Source of the DNA: JAICYJ01 sp963797565
GTDB lineage: Bacteria > Actinomycetota > Thermoleophilia > Gaiellales > JAICJC01
Reading direction: 5' to 3'
Assembly: GCA_963797565.1 (NCBI GenBank)
Contig: CAWCPM010000009.1
Coordinates: forward strand, 43,480-107,479
Length of the DNA: 64,000 nt
Positions 26,718-36,307 of the stretch are shown here, piece by piece (within the stretch, counting starts at the first letter, position 1; each line of letters opens with the position of its first letter). The translations under genes and the position numbers were made by a program. The notes under the pieces are model-generated. The model searched no databases. It was not told the DNA's origin and saw only the letters and a program-made list of their open reading frames with translations.

Positions 26718-29700
26718 ATGGGGAGCCGAATCGGGGAGGGTGTGGGCCCTCGGTCATCAGAATGGGGACTGGCCTGGCGCGTGGCGGCGTGCGCGTGCAT
26801 GGTCGTCGGGATCGGGCGGATCACCACCGCCGCTGCGGCTCCTGTGCGGTCGGCGGCGCCCTCCGCCGCGGCGGTGAGTGCGCCTGCCGGATGCAGCTTC
26901 GCGCAGGCCGGGACGGGGACGTTCGCAAGCACGCTCTGCTGGCTCGATCTCTCCGCCTACAACCCCAACTCGGCCTCGAAGCCGGCCGGCCAGCCCATGA
27001 CCGTGACGCTGCCCGGCGGCTATACGATCACGTTCAACCTGCACGTATCCGGCGGACCGGTGGCGGCGACCAGTTTCCCGACGTTCACGGATGCGTTCCT
27101 GGGAAACAACGGCCACTACACCGGCGTTTCCGGGCGGCCGGCGCTGAACCAGACGACCTCCGATACCACGACCACGGCGACGCTGGACGGGATCACCGTG
27201 ACCGGGCCGGGTGGCGCGCCGGAGACGGGGTATGCGTTCGTGGGCGCGGACGCGGAGTCGACGGACCGCCAAGAGTCGATAACGTGGACGGCGAACACGC
27301 CGTTGACGTTGTTGGAACCGGTTGGAAACGCATGCAACTCAGGTTCGCGGCTGACCGGAGTCGGCACGAAGACGGTCACGTGTTTCGCGACGGTATCGAA
27401 CACGAAGACGGGCACGGCGATGCTGGCCGCTCAGGCGCCCAGCTCGATCGCCCAGGAGATGGTTGGTGGAGGCCATCAGGGCGTCGCCTTCGGTGTGCTC
27501 GTGTCCACCGTCCAGCTGAACAAGAAGGTGTCGAGCCGGATCGATCCTTCCGACGCGTTCGGGATCAGCATCCACTCGCTGCCGTCGAACGACCTGCTGG
27601 GCTCGGCCAACACCGGCACGACGAACACGGCTTCGACCGGCCCGATCACCGTCCTCACCAGCGACGTCGGTTCCAGCTTCACGTTCGCGGAGCAGATCAC
27701 CTCCGGGCTTCCCTCGAGCTACATGGAGTCGTGGTCGTGCACCCGAAACGGCGCCTCCGATCCGGAGCTGCCGGCCGGCGACATCGGAACCTCGGCGACG
27801 GTCACGCTGGGCATCGGCGACTTCGTCGACTGCACGATCACGAACACGTCCAAGGCTGTCCGCATCGCGCTGCAGAAGGAGGCGGGGGTGCCCACCGACG
27901 TGAACGGGAACGGCCTCACCGACGCCGGAGACACGATCGCCTACACGTTCACGGTGACCAACACCGGCGTCCTGCCGCTGTCGAACATCAGCGTTTCCGA
28001 CCCGACCATCGGATCGATCACATGCCCGGATCCGACCCTCGCAACCGGCGAATCGGAGACCTGCACCGCGGACACCGCGTACACGATCACCGCGGCGGAC
28101 GAGGCCGCCGGATCGGTCACGAACACGGCCACCGCGAGCGGCGTGCCGCCGGGCACGACCCTCCCGACCAGCTCGCCGCCATCGTCGACGACAACGCCGA
28201 CGGAGAGCCCCCGGCCGCTGGTGTCGATCATCAAGACGGGGGTCGCGTCAGGCGGGCCCGGGGGCCCGCTGCGGGCGGGTCAGACCATCTCCTACACCTA
28301 TCTGGTGACGAACATCGGAAACGTCGTCCTGACCTCGGTCGCGGTGGACGATCCGACGCTCGGCTCCGTCACGTGCCCGACGCCCGCGCCACCCGGGCTC
28401 GACATCGGACAGTCGGTCACATGCACCGCCGACAGCGACTACGTCGTGACCGCCGCCGATGTCGTACGCGGGTCCGTGACCGACACCGCGACCGCGACCG
28501 GCGAGGGCGGCACCGGGGGCACCAGCCCTCCATCGGATCCGTCGACCGAGATCATCAAGACCGAGCCGCCCGCGCCCGAGGTGGCGATCAACAAGCTGGC
28601 CGTCGTATCTCCCGCGGCCGATCAGGACGCAGCCGAGCTGGGCGACACCGTCCAGTACTCCTATCTGGTCACCAACATCGGAAACGTCAACCTGACCTCG
28701 GTGGCGGTCGACGACCCGAGCATCGGCTCCGTCACCTGCCCCACGCCCGCGCCACCCGGTCTCGCGCCGGGCGATTCTGTGACCTGTACCGGCGACACGA
28801 CGCACACCGTCACCCAGGACGATCTCGATGCCGGCGAGGTGACCGACACCGCCACGGCCACCGGGGTCGGAGAGGCGGGCGGCACCAGTCCCCAGTCAGA
28901 CCCGGCGACCGTCACGGTTCCGACCGTGGCCGGCGACCCGCGGGTTTCGATCGTGAAGAGCGGCGACGTCTCACCCGCAACAGATCAGGGCGGCGTGCTC
29001 GTCGATGACACGATCGCCTACACCTACGTCGTGACGAACACCGGTAACGTCAGCCTCACATCGGTGGCGGTCAACGATCCCACGGCTGGCCCGATCACCT
29101 GTCCAGCGCCGTCGCCGTCACTGGCGCCGGGCGATTCGGTGACATGCACCGCCGACACGCCGCACACCGTCACCCAGGGCGACGTCGATGCCGGCCGGGT
29201 CACCGACACAGCGACCGCCACCGGAACCGGAGTCCGCGGCGGCGAGTCACCACCATCCGACCCGTCCACGGTGACGGTCCCAGCTGCGACCGTGGTCTCG
29301 GTCTCGCTGGACAAGCTCGCCGTCGTCGATCCGATCGGCGACCAGCTTGGCGCCAAGGTCGGTGACACCATCCACTACTCCTACCTGGTCACCAACACCG
29401 GCAACGTCAGCCTGACTGCGGTGACGGTGGACGATCCGACAATCGGCCCGGTCACCTGTCCCACACCGTCGCCGCCGCTGGCCCCGCTCAACTCGGTCGT
29501 CTGCACGGCTGACAACGACCACACGGTGACCACGGCAGACGTCGACGCCGGCTTCGTGACCGATACCGCGACGGCCACCGGCACGGGACTGATCGGCGGC
29601 CCTTCCGACACGTCCGACTCCGCGACGGCAACGATCCCGACCGAGCCGGCGACGCCGCTGGTCGCAATCGTCAAGAACGGGACGGTGTCGCCCGCCTCCC

Positions 29701-30929
29701 ATCAGGCGGGTGCCCGGCGTGGCGACACGATCAGCTTCTCCTACCTCGTCACGAACATCGGCAACGTCGACCTGGCATCGGTCGCGGTTGACGACCCGGC
29801 GCTCGGCTCGGTCACGTGCCCGGCCCCGGCTCCGCCCGGGCTCTCCCCCGGCGATTCGCTGACCTGCACGGCCGATCAGACGCACACGGTCAGCCGGGCA
29901 GACGTGAAGGCCGGCCAGGTGGTCGATACCGCCACGGCCACCGGCGCCGGCGTCAGCGGCGGAACCTCTTCTCCGTCCGACCCCTCGACCGTCACCATCC
30001 CGACGGTGCCGCCGATGACACATACAGGCGGCGGCAACGGCCCCGGCAATGGAGCAGGCAACGGCGGAGCACCGGTCGGCGGCGTGCAGACCGGTGGCCG
30101 CCCGGCGCCGGCCGGTCACGCCGTGCCCGGCGAGGCGCTGGTCACGCTCGGCGGCCTGGCAGCAGTGCTGGCCTTCGTGCTGGCGCTGCGTGTGAGGCGT
30201 CGCCGATCCCGGCTGCTGGAGCTGATCGGAGTCGGCATCGTGGTGGTCTGGTACGGGCTCCCGCGCTGGCTGTGGACACGGCGGCTGCGGTGGCGGCTGC
30301 TGGGCGGATCCGCGCTGGGCCTGGTCGTCGCCACGATCGTCGCAACAGCGCTTCCAGGCGGCGCCCCCGCTCCTTCCGACACTCCGGCCGCGACCGCCAC
30401 CGGTCACACGGCGCGGACCACTCCGATCCTGCCGGTCAGCAATCGTGTTCACCTGTCGCGCACGGGCATGCGCGTCCGCGTGCCCGTGATCGGCGTCGAC
30501 GCCAACGTCGTCAGTCTCGGCCTGAACAGCGACTCCACGCTTCAGGTGCCGACCAACGCCACCGACGCCGGCTGGTGGAGCGGCGGCGCCGCACCGGGCA
30601 GGCGCGGCGCCGCCGTCATCGTCGGTCACGTCAACTGGGGTGGAACCGACGGCGTGTTCGGACGTCTCCACGAGATCCTGCCCGGTCGAAACGTGCTCGT
30701 CACTCACCCAAACGGCGTCACCGACCACTTCCGCGTAACCACCACCGCCGTCTACCCCAAGTCGAGCTTCCCGACACGGCTCGTCTACGGCCCGCTCCCC
30801 TACCCTGGGCTTCGCCTGATCACCTGCGCCGGCAGCTTCGACCCAAGCACCGGCCACTACGACGAGAACCTGATCGTGTTCGCCCGGCTGACCTATCGCA
30901 CCGCCCCCACGACGGCGCGGACGCTCTAG
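26718..30929 (+). CDS. Large surface protein: adhesin-type head, six DUF7507 repeats and fused class F sortase
   Basis: A 1403-residue secreted protein. An N-terminal hydrophobic segment (about 19-42) serves for export. Residues 58-260 resemble CshA-type adhesin domains (GTGTFASTLCWLDLSAYN), and 260-375 form a pilin-like beta domain. Six DUF7507 repeats of about 120 residues follow (378-1097), each with VTNTGN and paired cysteines. After a Gly/Asn linker comes a degenerate sorting-signal-like tail (hydrophobic run, then RVRRRRSR at about 1139-1166) and another membrane segment. The end (1235-1403) is a class F sortase domain with His1304 (IVGHVNW), Cys1370 (LITCAG) and Arg1390. The stop overlaps the convergent ATPase stop on CTAG. 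Confidence 0.88.
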   Translation: MGSRIGEGVGPRSSEWGLAWRVAACACMVVGIGRITTAAAAPVRSAAPSAAAVSAPAGCSFAQAGTGTFASTLCWLDLSAYNPNSASKPAGQPMTVTLPGGYTITFNLHVSGGPVAATSFPTFTDAFLGNNGHYTGVSGRPALNQTTSDTTTTATLDGITVTGPGGAPETGYAFVGADAESTDRQESITWTANTPLTLLEPVGNACNSGSRLTGVGTKTVTCFATVSNTKTGTAMLAAQAPSSIAQEMVGGGHQGVAFGVLVSTVQLNKKVSSRIDPSDAFGISIHSLPSNDLLGSANTGTTNTASTGPITVLTSDVGSSFTFAEQITSGLPSSYMESWSCTRNGASDPELPAGDIGTSATVTLGIGDFVDCTITNTSKAVRIALQKEAGVPTDVNGNGLTDAGDTIAYTFTVTNTGVLPLSNISVSDPTIGSITCPDPTLATGESETCTADTAYTITAADEAAGSVTNTATASGVPPGTTLPTSSPPSSTTTPTESPRPLVSIIKTGVASGGPGGPLRAGQTISYTYLVTNIGNVVLTSVAVDDPTLGSVTCPTPAPPGLDIGQSVTCTADSDYVVTAADVVRGSVTDTATATGEGGTGGTSPPSDPSTEIIKTEPPAPEVAINKLAVVSPAADQDAAELGDTVQYSYLVTNIGNVNLTSVAVDDPSIGSVTCPTPAPPGLAPGDSVTCTGDTTHTVTQDDLDAGEVTDTATATGVGEAGGTSPQSDPATVTVPTVAGDPRVSIVKSGDVSPATDQGGVLVDDTIAYTYVVTNTGNVSLTSVAVNDPTAGPITCPAPSPSLAPGDSVTCTADTPHTVTQGDVDAGRVTDTATATGTGVRGGESPPSDPSTVTVPAATVVSVSLDKLAVVDPIGDQLGAKVGDTIHYSYLVTNTGNVSLTAVTVDDPTIGPVTCPTPSPPLAPLNSVVCTADNDHTVTTADVDAGFVTDTATATGTGLIGGPSDTSDSATATIPTEPATPLVAIVKNGTVSPASHQAGARRGDTISFSYLVTNIGNVDLASVAVDDPALGSVTCPAPAPPGLSPGDSLTCTADQTHTVSRADVKAGQVVDTATATGAGVSGGTSSPSDPSTVTIPTVPPMTHTGGGNGPGNGAGNGGAPVGGVQTGGRPAPAGHAVPGEALVTLGGLAAVLAFVLALRVRRRRSRLLELIGVGIVVVWYGLPRWLWTRRLRWRLLGGSALGLVVATIVATALPGGAPAPSDTPAATATGHTARTTPILPVSNRVHLSRTGMRVRVPVIGVDANVVSLGLNSDSTLQVPTNATDAGWWSGGAAPGRRGAAVIVGHVNWGGTDGVFGRLHEILPGRNVLVTHPNGVTDHFRVTTTAVYPKSSFPTRLVYGPLPYPGLRLITCAGSFDPSTGHYDENLIVFARLTYRTAPTTARTL
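27850..30010 (+). repeat. Six tandem DUF7507-coding repeats
   Basis: Repeat units begin near 27850, 28217, 28580, 28948, 29303 and 29660, spaced about 355-368 bp. Each encodes a V-x-I/L-x-K start, the SYLVTN(I/T)GNV core, a CP...P...CTAD cysteine pair, and a VTDTATATG end. The units have diverged at the DNA level, so they are protein domain repeats and not a recent amplification. Confidence 0.85.
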
Positions 30930-33712
30930 TTCGCAGGAGACCGGCCGTCAGCCGCGCGTCCGGGCGTGACCGCGCGCCGGGCGTCGAGCGTCGAGATCTG
31001 CGGGGCGGCGCGACGGCGCAGGAACTTGCTGGTCTCGATCACCAGCGGCAGCAGCGCGGCCAGGCCGAAGCATGCCAGCCACTCATGGCCGGTCAGCGAG
31101 GTGGTCAGCAGACCCTTCTGGAAGCCCGGCAACTCGGTCGCCAGCACCACCATGGCGAGTGGGAACAGCGAGATCGCGAGCGCCTTCATCAGCGGCGGGT
31201 CGAGGCCGCTGGCCGGGTCTCGCCGGTTGGTGAGGGCGTTGAAGATGGTGCCCAGCCCCATCACGACAAAGGTCATGGTCAGCGACGCCGACGCGACATC
31301 GGTACGCGGGTCGTCGGGGCCGGCCACCAGCGGGATCATGGCGGCGATGAACAGGGTGGCGGCGTAGACGACCCACAGCGTGATCGCCTGCCGGTTGGTG
31401 ATCGGCAGGCTGGGGTCGCGCGGCGGGCGGTGCATCACGTCCGGCGCGCCGGGGTCGACGGCGATCACAACGACGCCCGATGCCGTCACGAAGACCAGCA
31501 GATACAGCACCATCAGCGGCGTCAACGCGACGCCGTGATTGACGTCGAAGGCGCTGGCCGCCAGGAACAGGAACACCAGCGCCAGCAGCTGGGTCATCTG
31601 GTAGCGGACGTACGACACGACCTTCTCGTAGACCCTGCGGCCGATCTCGACGGCGTGCACCAGCGTGCCGAAGTTGTCGTCGGTCAGGATCATGCGTCCG
31701 GCCTGCTTCGTCACCTCGCTGCCGCTGCCCATGGCCACCCCGATGTCGGCCTGCTTGAGCGCGGCCGCGTCGTTGACCGCATCGCCGGTCATCGCGACGA
31801 TCAGACCCTGTTCCTGCATCAGCCGCGCCAGCCGCAGCTTGTCCTGGGGCGTGACGCGGCCGAACACGTGCAGATCGGGCAGGCGTCGCACCACCTCATC
31901 GTCCGAGAGCGCCTGCAGCTCGGCACCGCTGATCGCGCCGGGACCGAGGCCGAGCTTCTCGCCGATGGCGCGGGCGGTGACGGCGTGGTCGCCGGTGATC
32001 ATGCGTACATCGATGCCGGCGCCCAGCGCCGTCTGCACCGCCGCCCTGGCCTCGGTGCGCAGCGGATCGATGATGCCGACCATGGCCACGAAGGACAGCT
32101 CCTGCGTGAGCGGCATCGGGTCGTCCGCCATCGCCTGCAGCTCGTCGTCGGCAACCAGTCGGGCGGCGAACGCCAGCACCCGCAGGCCCTGCTCGCCCAT
32201 CCGCGTGTTCGCCGCCTCGATCCCGGCTCGAGTCTCCTCGATCGGCTCCTGCGAGCCGCTGAGCGGGCCGCCCGACTCGCTGCAGCGCGCCAGCACCACG
32301 TCGGGGGCGCCCTTGACCAGCTGGATCACGTGCTCGGCACCGTCCAGCGTTACGCGATGAAACGTCGCCATGAACTTGTAGTCGGAGTCGAACGGCACCT
32401 CGGCGAGACGCGGGTAGGTGCGGCGCGTCTCCTCCGTGTCCACGCCCAGCTTCGCCGCCAGCACGACCAGGGCGGCCTCGGTCGGATCGCCGACCACCGC
32501 GCCGTCGTCGGCCACGGTGGCGTCGCTGTCGAGCGCCAGCCCCAGGCCGAGCCTGGTGAAGTCCGGCACCGCCTGGCCGGCCACGGCGGTGATCGCCCCG
32601 GTCTTGCGATAGCCCTCGCCCTCGACGTTGAACCAGGCACCGGCCGCGTACACCACCGACACCATCATCTCGTTCATCGTCAGCGTGCCCGTCTTGTCGG
32701 TGTTGATCGCACTGGTGGCGCCGAGCGTCTCCACATCGGTGAGGTTCTTGACCACCGCCCGTGAGTCGGCCAGCTGCTTGGCGCCCATCGACAGCAGCCC
32801 CGAGACGAACGCGGGCATGCCGGTCGGGATGGCCGAGATCGCCATCGCGGTGCCCAGCAGCAGTACGTCGCTGAACTCCTCTCCGCGCGCAACACCGACG
32901 ATCACGATGAAGGCCACGGCGCCCCAGGCGACGATGCCGAGCACCTTCGTCAGCGATCCCAGCTCCTTCTGCAGCGGCGAGCGCGTGCGGCTGATCGACG
33001 ACAGCATCGTCGCGATCTGACCCATCTCCGTCTGCATCCCGGTGGCGGTCACCACCATCGCTCCCGTGCCCCGGGTTACCGCCGTGTTCTGGAACAGCAT
33101 GTTCGAGCGATCGCCCAGCGCGACCTCGGCGCCCGGCAGTGTCGCCGCAGATTTGCCGATCGGCGCGCTCTCCCCGGTGAGAGCCGCCTCCTGGGTCTCC
33201 AGGGTTGCCGAGTGGAGGATCCGTCCGTCCGCCGGGACGATGTCGCCCGCCTCCAGCTGGACGATGTCGCCGGGCACCACGTCGACAGCCGGCACCAGCT
33301 CCACCGAGCCGTCTCGCACCACCCTTGCCTGCGGCACCTGCATGCTGGCCAGCGCATCGATGCTGGCCCGCGCCTTCAGCTCCTGGCGGGAGCCGAGCAC
33401 GACGTTCAGCAGGATCAGCAGCGCGACGATGATGCCGGTCGACACCTGGCCGATCGCCACGCTGACGATGGTGACCGCGATCAGCATGATGTTCATCGGG
33501 TCACGCAGCTGGGCTACGGCCACCTCCCATACCGAGGGCGGCGGTTCGCCGGTGATCTGGTTCGGGCCCAACCGGGCCAGCCGCTCTGCGGCCTCCGCGC
33601 CGGTCAGGCCCGCGTCGGCATCCGAGCGCGCCGTTGCGACGACGTCCAGCGCCTCACGTGCGTAGGGAGGGAGCATGTCGGCCTCCGTGGCTGTGTCGGG
33701 AGCATCGGTCAT
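30926..33712 (-). CDS. Cation-translocating P-type ATPase
   Basis: A 928-residue P-type ATPase with an N-terminal cation-ATPase domain (LTGAEAAERLARLGPNQI), the actuator TGES, the phosphorylation site DKTGT at Asp339, and the hinge VAMTGDAVNDAAALKQADIG. About ten membrane segments follow the P2 plan, and a C-terminal CATPase domain is present. In helix M4 the usual PEGL ion-binding motif reads IPTGMPA, so the glutamate that binds Ca or Na/K is Thr here. The ion is therefore uncertain: H, Mg, Ca and K are all possible. It stands alone, convergent with the surface protein gene, next to other stress-type genes. Confidence 0.88.
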   Translation of the reverse strand: MTDAPDTATEADMLPPYAREALDVVATARSDADAGLTGAEAAERLARLGPNQITGEPPPSVWEVAVAQLRDPMNIMLIAVTIVSVAIGQVSTGIIVALLILLNVVLGSRQELKARASIDALASMQVPQARVVRDGSVELVPAVDVVPGDIVQLEAGDIVPADGRILHSATLETQEAALTGESAPIGKSAATLPGAEVALGDRSNMLFQNTAVTRGTGAMVVTATGMQTEMGQIATMLSSISRTRSPLQKELGSLTKVLGIVAWGAVAFIVIVGVARGEEFSDVLLLGTAMAISAIPTGMPAFVSGLLSMGAKQLADSRAVVKNLTDVETLGATSAINTDKTGTLTMNEMMVSVVYAAGAWFNVEGEGYRKTGAITAVAGQAVPDFTRLGLGLALDSDATVADDGAVVGDPTEAALVVLAAKLGVDTEETRRTYPRLAEVPFDSDYKFMATFHRVTLDGAEHVIQLVKGAPDVVLARCSESGGPLSGSQEPIEETRAGIEAANTRMGEQGLRVLAFAARLVADDELQAMADDPMPLTQELSFVAMVGIIDPLRTEARAAVQTALGAGIDVRMITGDHAVTARAIGEKLGLGPGAISGAELQALSDDEVVRRLPDLHVFGRVTPQDKLRLARLMQEQGLIVAMTGDAVNDAAALKQADIGVAMGSGSEVTKQAGRMILTDDNFGTLVHAVEIGRRVYEKVVSYVRYQMTQLLALVFLFLAASAFDVNHGVALTPLMVLYLLVFVTASGVVVIAVDPGAPDVMHRPPRDPSLPITNRQAITLWVVYAATLFIAAMIPLVAGPDDPRTDVASASLTMTFVVMGLGTIFNALTNRRDPASGLDPPLMKALAISLFPLAMVVLATELPGFQKGLLTTSLTGHEWLACFGLAALLPLVIETSKFLRRRAAPQISTLDARRAVTPGRAADGRSPAN

Positions 33713-33837
33713 GGCTATGTCGTCGCCCCGTCAGGGATCACATCCCCGAAGGCCGATTCGGAGAGGCGGGTACCGACCGGTGATCAGCGGATTGTTTGAG
33801 TGAGGCAGGCGCCCCCGGTCGCCCCGACCCATCTGGG

Positions 33838-34350
33838 TCAGTCGGCCGCGCTCTCGTCCTGCACCTCGGCCATGATGACGGCAGCTGCGTCCGCAGACAC
33901 GGTGTGGCGCGCGATCCGGTTGTAGCCCTCCAGCCCGCGCTCGAGCTGTTCGACCATCCGGTCTTCGGCGATGGCGATGATGGCGGACGAGCCTGCGGGC
34001 AGGCTCTCTCCGATGGCCTTCAGGTCCTCATCCTTGAAGCCCTTGTCCCGGACCTTGCCCCAGATCGCCCCGGCGCCACCACCCACGATTGCGGAGCCGA
34101 TGATGCTGGGTGGGAAGATCAACCCGGCCACGCCGCCTGCTATCGCCCCCCGTTTCGCCCACTTCTTGCCGCTGGGGTCGGCGGTTTCCTCGAACCGGAT
34201 CTTGTCATCGGCTGTGTGCACGATCACGGCAGCGTCGATCAGATCGATCGCGCCGCCTCGTTGTGCTGCCTGGAAGTCCTTCAGCGCCGCGGCCGCCTCC
34301 GGCTCGGTTCCGTATGCTGCGACGAAGATCTCAACGGTGCTGCTGCTCAT
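33838..34350 (-). CDS. DUF1269 family protein
   Basis: A 170-residue protein matching DUF1269: an N-terminal alpha/beta part (VEIFVAAYGTEPEAAAALKDF), DAAVIVHTADDKIRF, a glycine-rich hydrophobic stretch that probably dips into the membrane (RGAIAGGVAGLIFPPSIIGSAIVGGGAGAIWG, quoted only in part in homologs), and SSAIIAIAEDRMVEQLE at the end. The family is linked to stress and surface-charge genes, but its role is unknown. The start at 34350 (MSSSTVEIF) follows an AGAAGG ribosome site; the longer frame to 34404 is not needed. Confidence 0.82.
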   Translation of the reverse strand: MSSSTVEIFVAAYGTEPEAAAALKDFQAAQRGGAIDLIDAAVIVHTADDKIRFEETADPSGKKWAKRGAIAGGVAGLIFPPSIIGSAIVGGGAGAIWGKVRDKGFKDEDLKAIGESLPAGSSAIIAIAEDRMVEQLERGLEGYNRIARHTVSADAAAVIMAEVQDESAAD

Positions 34351-34534
34351 CGGTGCCTTCTCTCGTTCGAGGATCGACTTCGTCGATAGCGTACCGCCTC
34401 GCAACTCCGCCGGCGGAACAGCGGGTCGGTGATCGTCGCCGCGACTGTGCGCTTCGGCCTGGTGGCCGATCTGGTTTGGAAACGAGCCAGGTATCGCCCG
34501 AACTGAACCCGAAGACGGTGGTGTAGGCTCGGAC

Positions 34535-34927
34535 GTGATGTTCCGGGTGCGTTATGTGGCGGCCGTGCTGGTCGGGCTTGCCGTGGGCGTCGCGGCCGGC
34601 TGGGTATCCGGCCGGGGGTTCGAGCATGCCCATAAGGCGGCAACGACGCGGGCACACCACGGCCATGTCGCGGCAGGGGCGACGACACCGCCCCGCTCGG
34701 ATGCAAACCCACCTCGCCAGCAGCCCTTGCAAGGGCGTGTCGTTCCCGGTCTGCAGCAGGTGCAGCAGCGAATCGTGCGGTGCCTGTATGACAGCTCGAC
34801 CTGGCACCAACAGGTCGTGTGCCTGCGAGCCGTGCTTCGGCTGGAGGTGGCGGGCACGCGTTCGCTCGGCCTCTCATACGCCGGGCAACCGTTCCGCCTG
34901 GTCGGCCGGCCCCTCGGTCAGAGCTAG
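34535..34927 (+). CDS. Hypothetical exported or anchored small protein
   Basis: A 130-residue protein of unknown function. An N-terminal hydrophobic segment (VAAVLVGLAVGVAAGWVSG) with basic residues before it suggests a signal peptide or anchor. A His-rich linker (HAHKAATTRAHHGH) and a C-terminal region with two cysteines (VRCLYDSS and VVCLRA) follow and could form a disulfide outside the cell. GTG at 34535 or ATG at 34538 is the start. It has no clear homologue that I know and is divergent from the DUF1269 gene. Confidence 0.45.
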   Translation: MMFRVRYVAAVLVGLAVGVAAGWVSGRGFEHAHKAATTRAHHGHVAAGATTPPRSDANPPRQQPLQGRVVPGLQQVQQRIVRCLYDSSTWHQQVVCLRAVLRLEVAGTRSLGLSYAGQPFRLVGRPLGQS

Positions 34928-34951
34928 CGGGCGATCTACATCAACGTACAG

Positions 34952-36307
34952 TCAGCTGCGACCGGCGACTATCGCCCAGAGCTCGCCGAGCGTGGAGCGG
35001 GAGAGGCGGCGTGCGGCCGGAGATACGCCCGGAGCGTGGCCGGGTAGCCGGACGCGGAGCGCAGCCGGCAGGCTCTCGAAGACGAGCGGCGGGTCGAGGG
35101 TCATGGCCTCTCCGTCGACACCGATCTCGACCGGCGCGCCGGAGTCGATGCGAAACCGCGGCGTCGTCCACTCGTGCCATCCCGAGAACCGGCGGATCTG
35201 GCCGGCGGCGTTGAGCGCCACGAACTGCTCCGCTGCTCGCACGCCCTCGATGCGAGCCGCGACCACGCCGAGCAGCCCGCGGTCGATCCGCTCACGCGTA
35301 CCTCTGCCTGAGAAGTCCGCGAGCTGGTAGGCGTTGTTGGAGACCAGCACCATGTGAGCGGTCTCGTGGGCCGTCCCGTCGGGACCGGTGAACTGCAGGT
35401 CAAGCGGCTGGGCGTCCGGGCCGAGCAGGTCGGGCAGCAGGGCGGCTGCCGTCCGCATCTTGGCGTCCCGGTACTCCGGCGCCTGGACGATCTTCGCGTA
35501 CAGGCCAAGCGAGGCGTTGTTCACGAACACGCGGCCGTTCACGGTGGCCAGGTCGATCGTGCGCTCCACCGCGTCCGCGAAGGCATCGAGAGCGCCGACG
35601 ACATCATCGCGGTCGAGGCCGAGGTCGAGCGCGAAGTGGTTCCGCGTTCCCGCCGGCACCACCACGTGAGGGATCCCGTGGCGGCTGGCCACGGTCGCGA
35701 TCAACGCCTGGGAACCGTCGCCTCCCGCCATACCGATCACATCGGCGCCGGCGGCGATCGCATCCTCGGCGAGCACGAGCAGGTCATCGCCCGGGCCAAG
35801 CACCACGGCCTGGATGCCGCGAGCCGCGCATTCGCCGGCCAGATCGAACTGCACCGCCTTTCCGCCACCGGATTTCGGGTTCATCAGCAGCACCGGATGC
35901 ACCGCAGCCGGCACGGGGCTGCCCGGGGTGGGTGCGGCCCGAAGCTCATCGATGCCGGTGTGGAGCGCCGACCTGGCTGCAGCGATCGACAACACGCCGA
36001 GCGCCGCCGCCCCGAATCCTCGCCACCACACGACATCCGCGATCCCGATCGACGCCAGCAGCAGGGCCAGCCCGGCGGCCGCGACCAGGAGCGCGACTGC
36101 GCGGCTTGGGCCTCGCCGCGACACGGCCGTCCAGCCCGCGCCGACCACCACGACCGCTCCCAGCAGGGCGACGACCAGCCCCCTGCCGTTGTCGAGCGCC
36201 GCGACGACCACCACCAACACCGCGGCCGCTGCCGCAAGCAGCGCGACGGCTGCCATGACGCGGTCGCGAGCGCTGGGAGCGGTACTCAGAACGGTTCCGG
36301 AATCCAT
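34952..36307 (-). CDS. Diacylglycerol kinase catalytic domain protein with N-terminal membrane region
   Basis: A 451-residue lipid-kinase-like protein. Residues 15-110 hold four hydrophobic segments. The DAGK catalytic domain follows, with the nucleotide motifs NPKSGGGK and GGDGSQALIA and the conserved PAGTRNHFALDLGLD block; the second half (VFVNNASLGLYAKI, EIGVDGEAM) matches YegS/DgkB-type kinases. It should phosphorylate diacylglycerol or a related lipid at the inner membrane face. The ATG at 36307 overlaps the PPK2 coding end by 22 bp, so it is the last gene of the SulP operon and probably translationally coupled. Confidence 0.82.
   Translation of the reverse strand: MDSGTVLSTAPSARDRVMAAVALLAAAAAVLVVVVAALDNGRGLVVALLGAVVVVGAGWTAVSRRGPSRAVALLVAAAGLALLLASIGIADVVWWRGFGAAALGVLSIAAARSALHTGIDELRAAPTPGSPVPAAVHPVLLMNPKSGGGKAVQFDLAGECAARGIQAVVLGPGDDLLVLAEDAIAAGADVIGMAGGDGSQALIATVASRHGIPHVVVPAGTRNHFALDLGLDRDDVVGALDAFADAVERTIDLATVNGRVFVNNASLGLYAKIVQAPEYRDAKMRTAAALLPDLLGPDAQPLDLQFTGPDGTAHETAHMVLVSNNAYQLADFSGRGTRERIDRGLLGVVAARIEGVRAAEQFVALNAAGQIRRFSGWHEWTTPRFRIDSGAPVEIGVDGEAMTLDPPLVFESLPAALRVRLPGHAPGVSPAARRLSRSTLGELWAIVAGRS

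Noticed and set aside
27850..30010. Regular 360-bp repeats as a possible CRISPR or satellite array
   Set aside because: The units are protein-coding DUF7507 domains in one frame and differ at the DNA level; there are no short identical repeats with spacers.
29816..32764. A 982-codon plus-strand open frame across the surface protein end and the ATPase
   Set aside because: Spans the end of one real gene and the antisense of another, with no recognisable domain.
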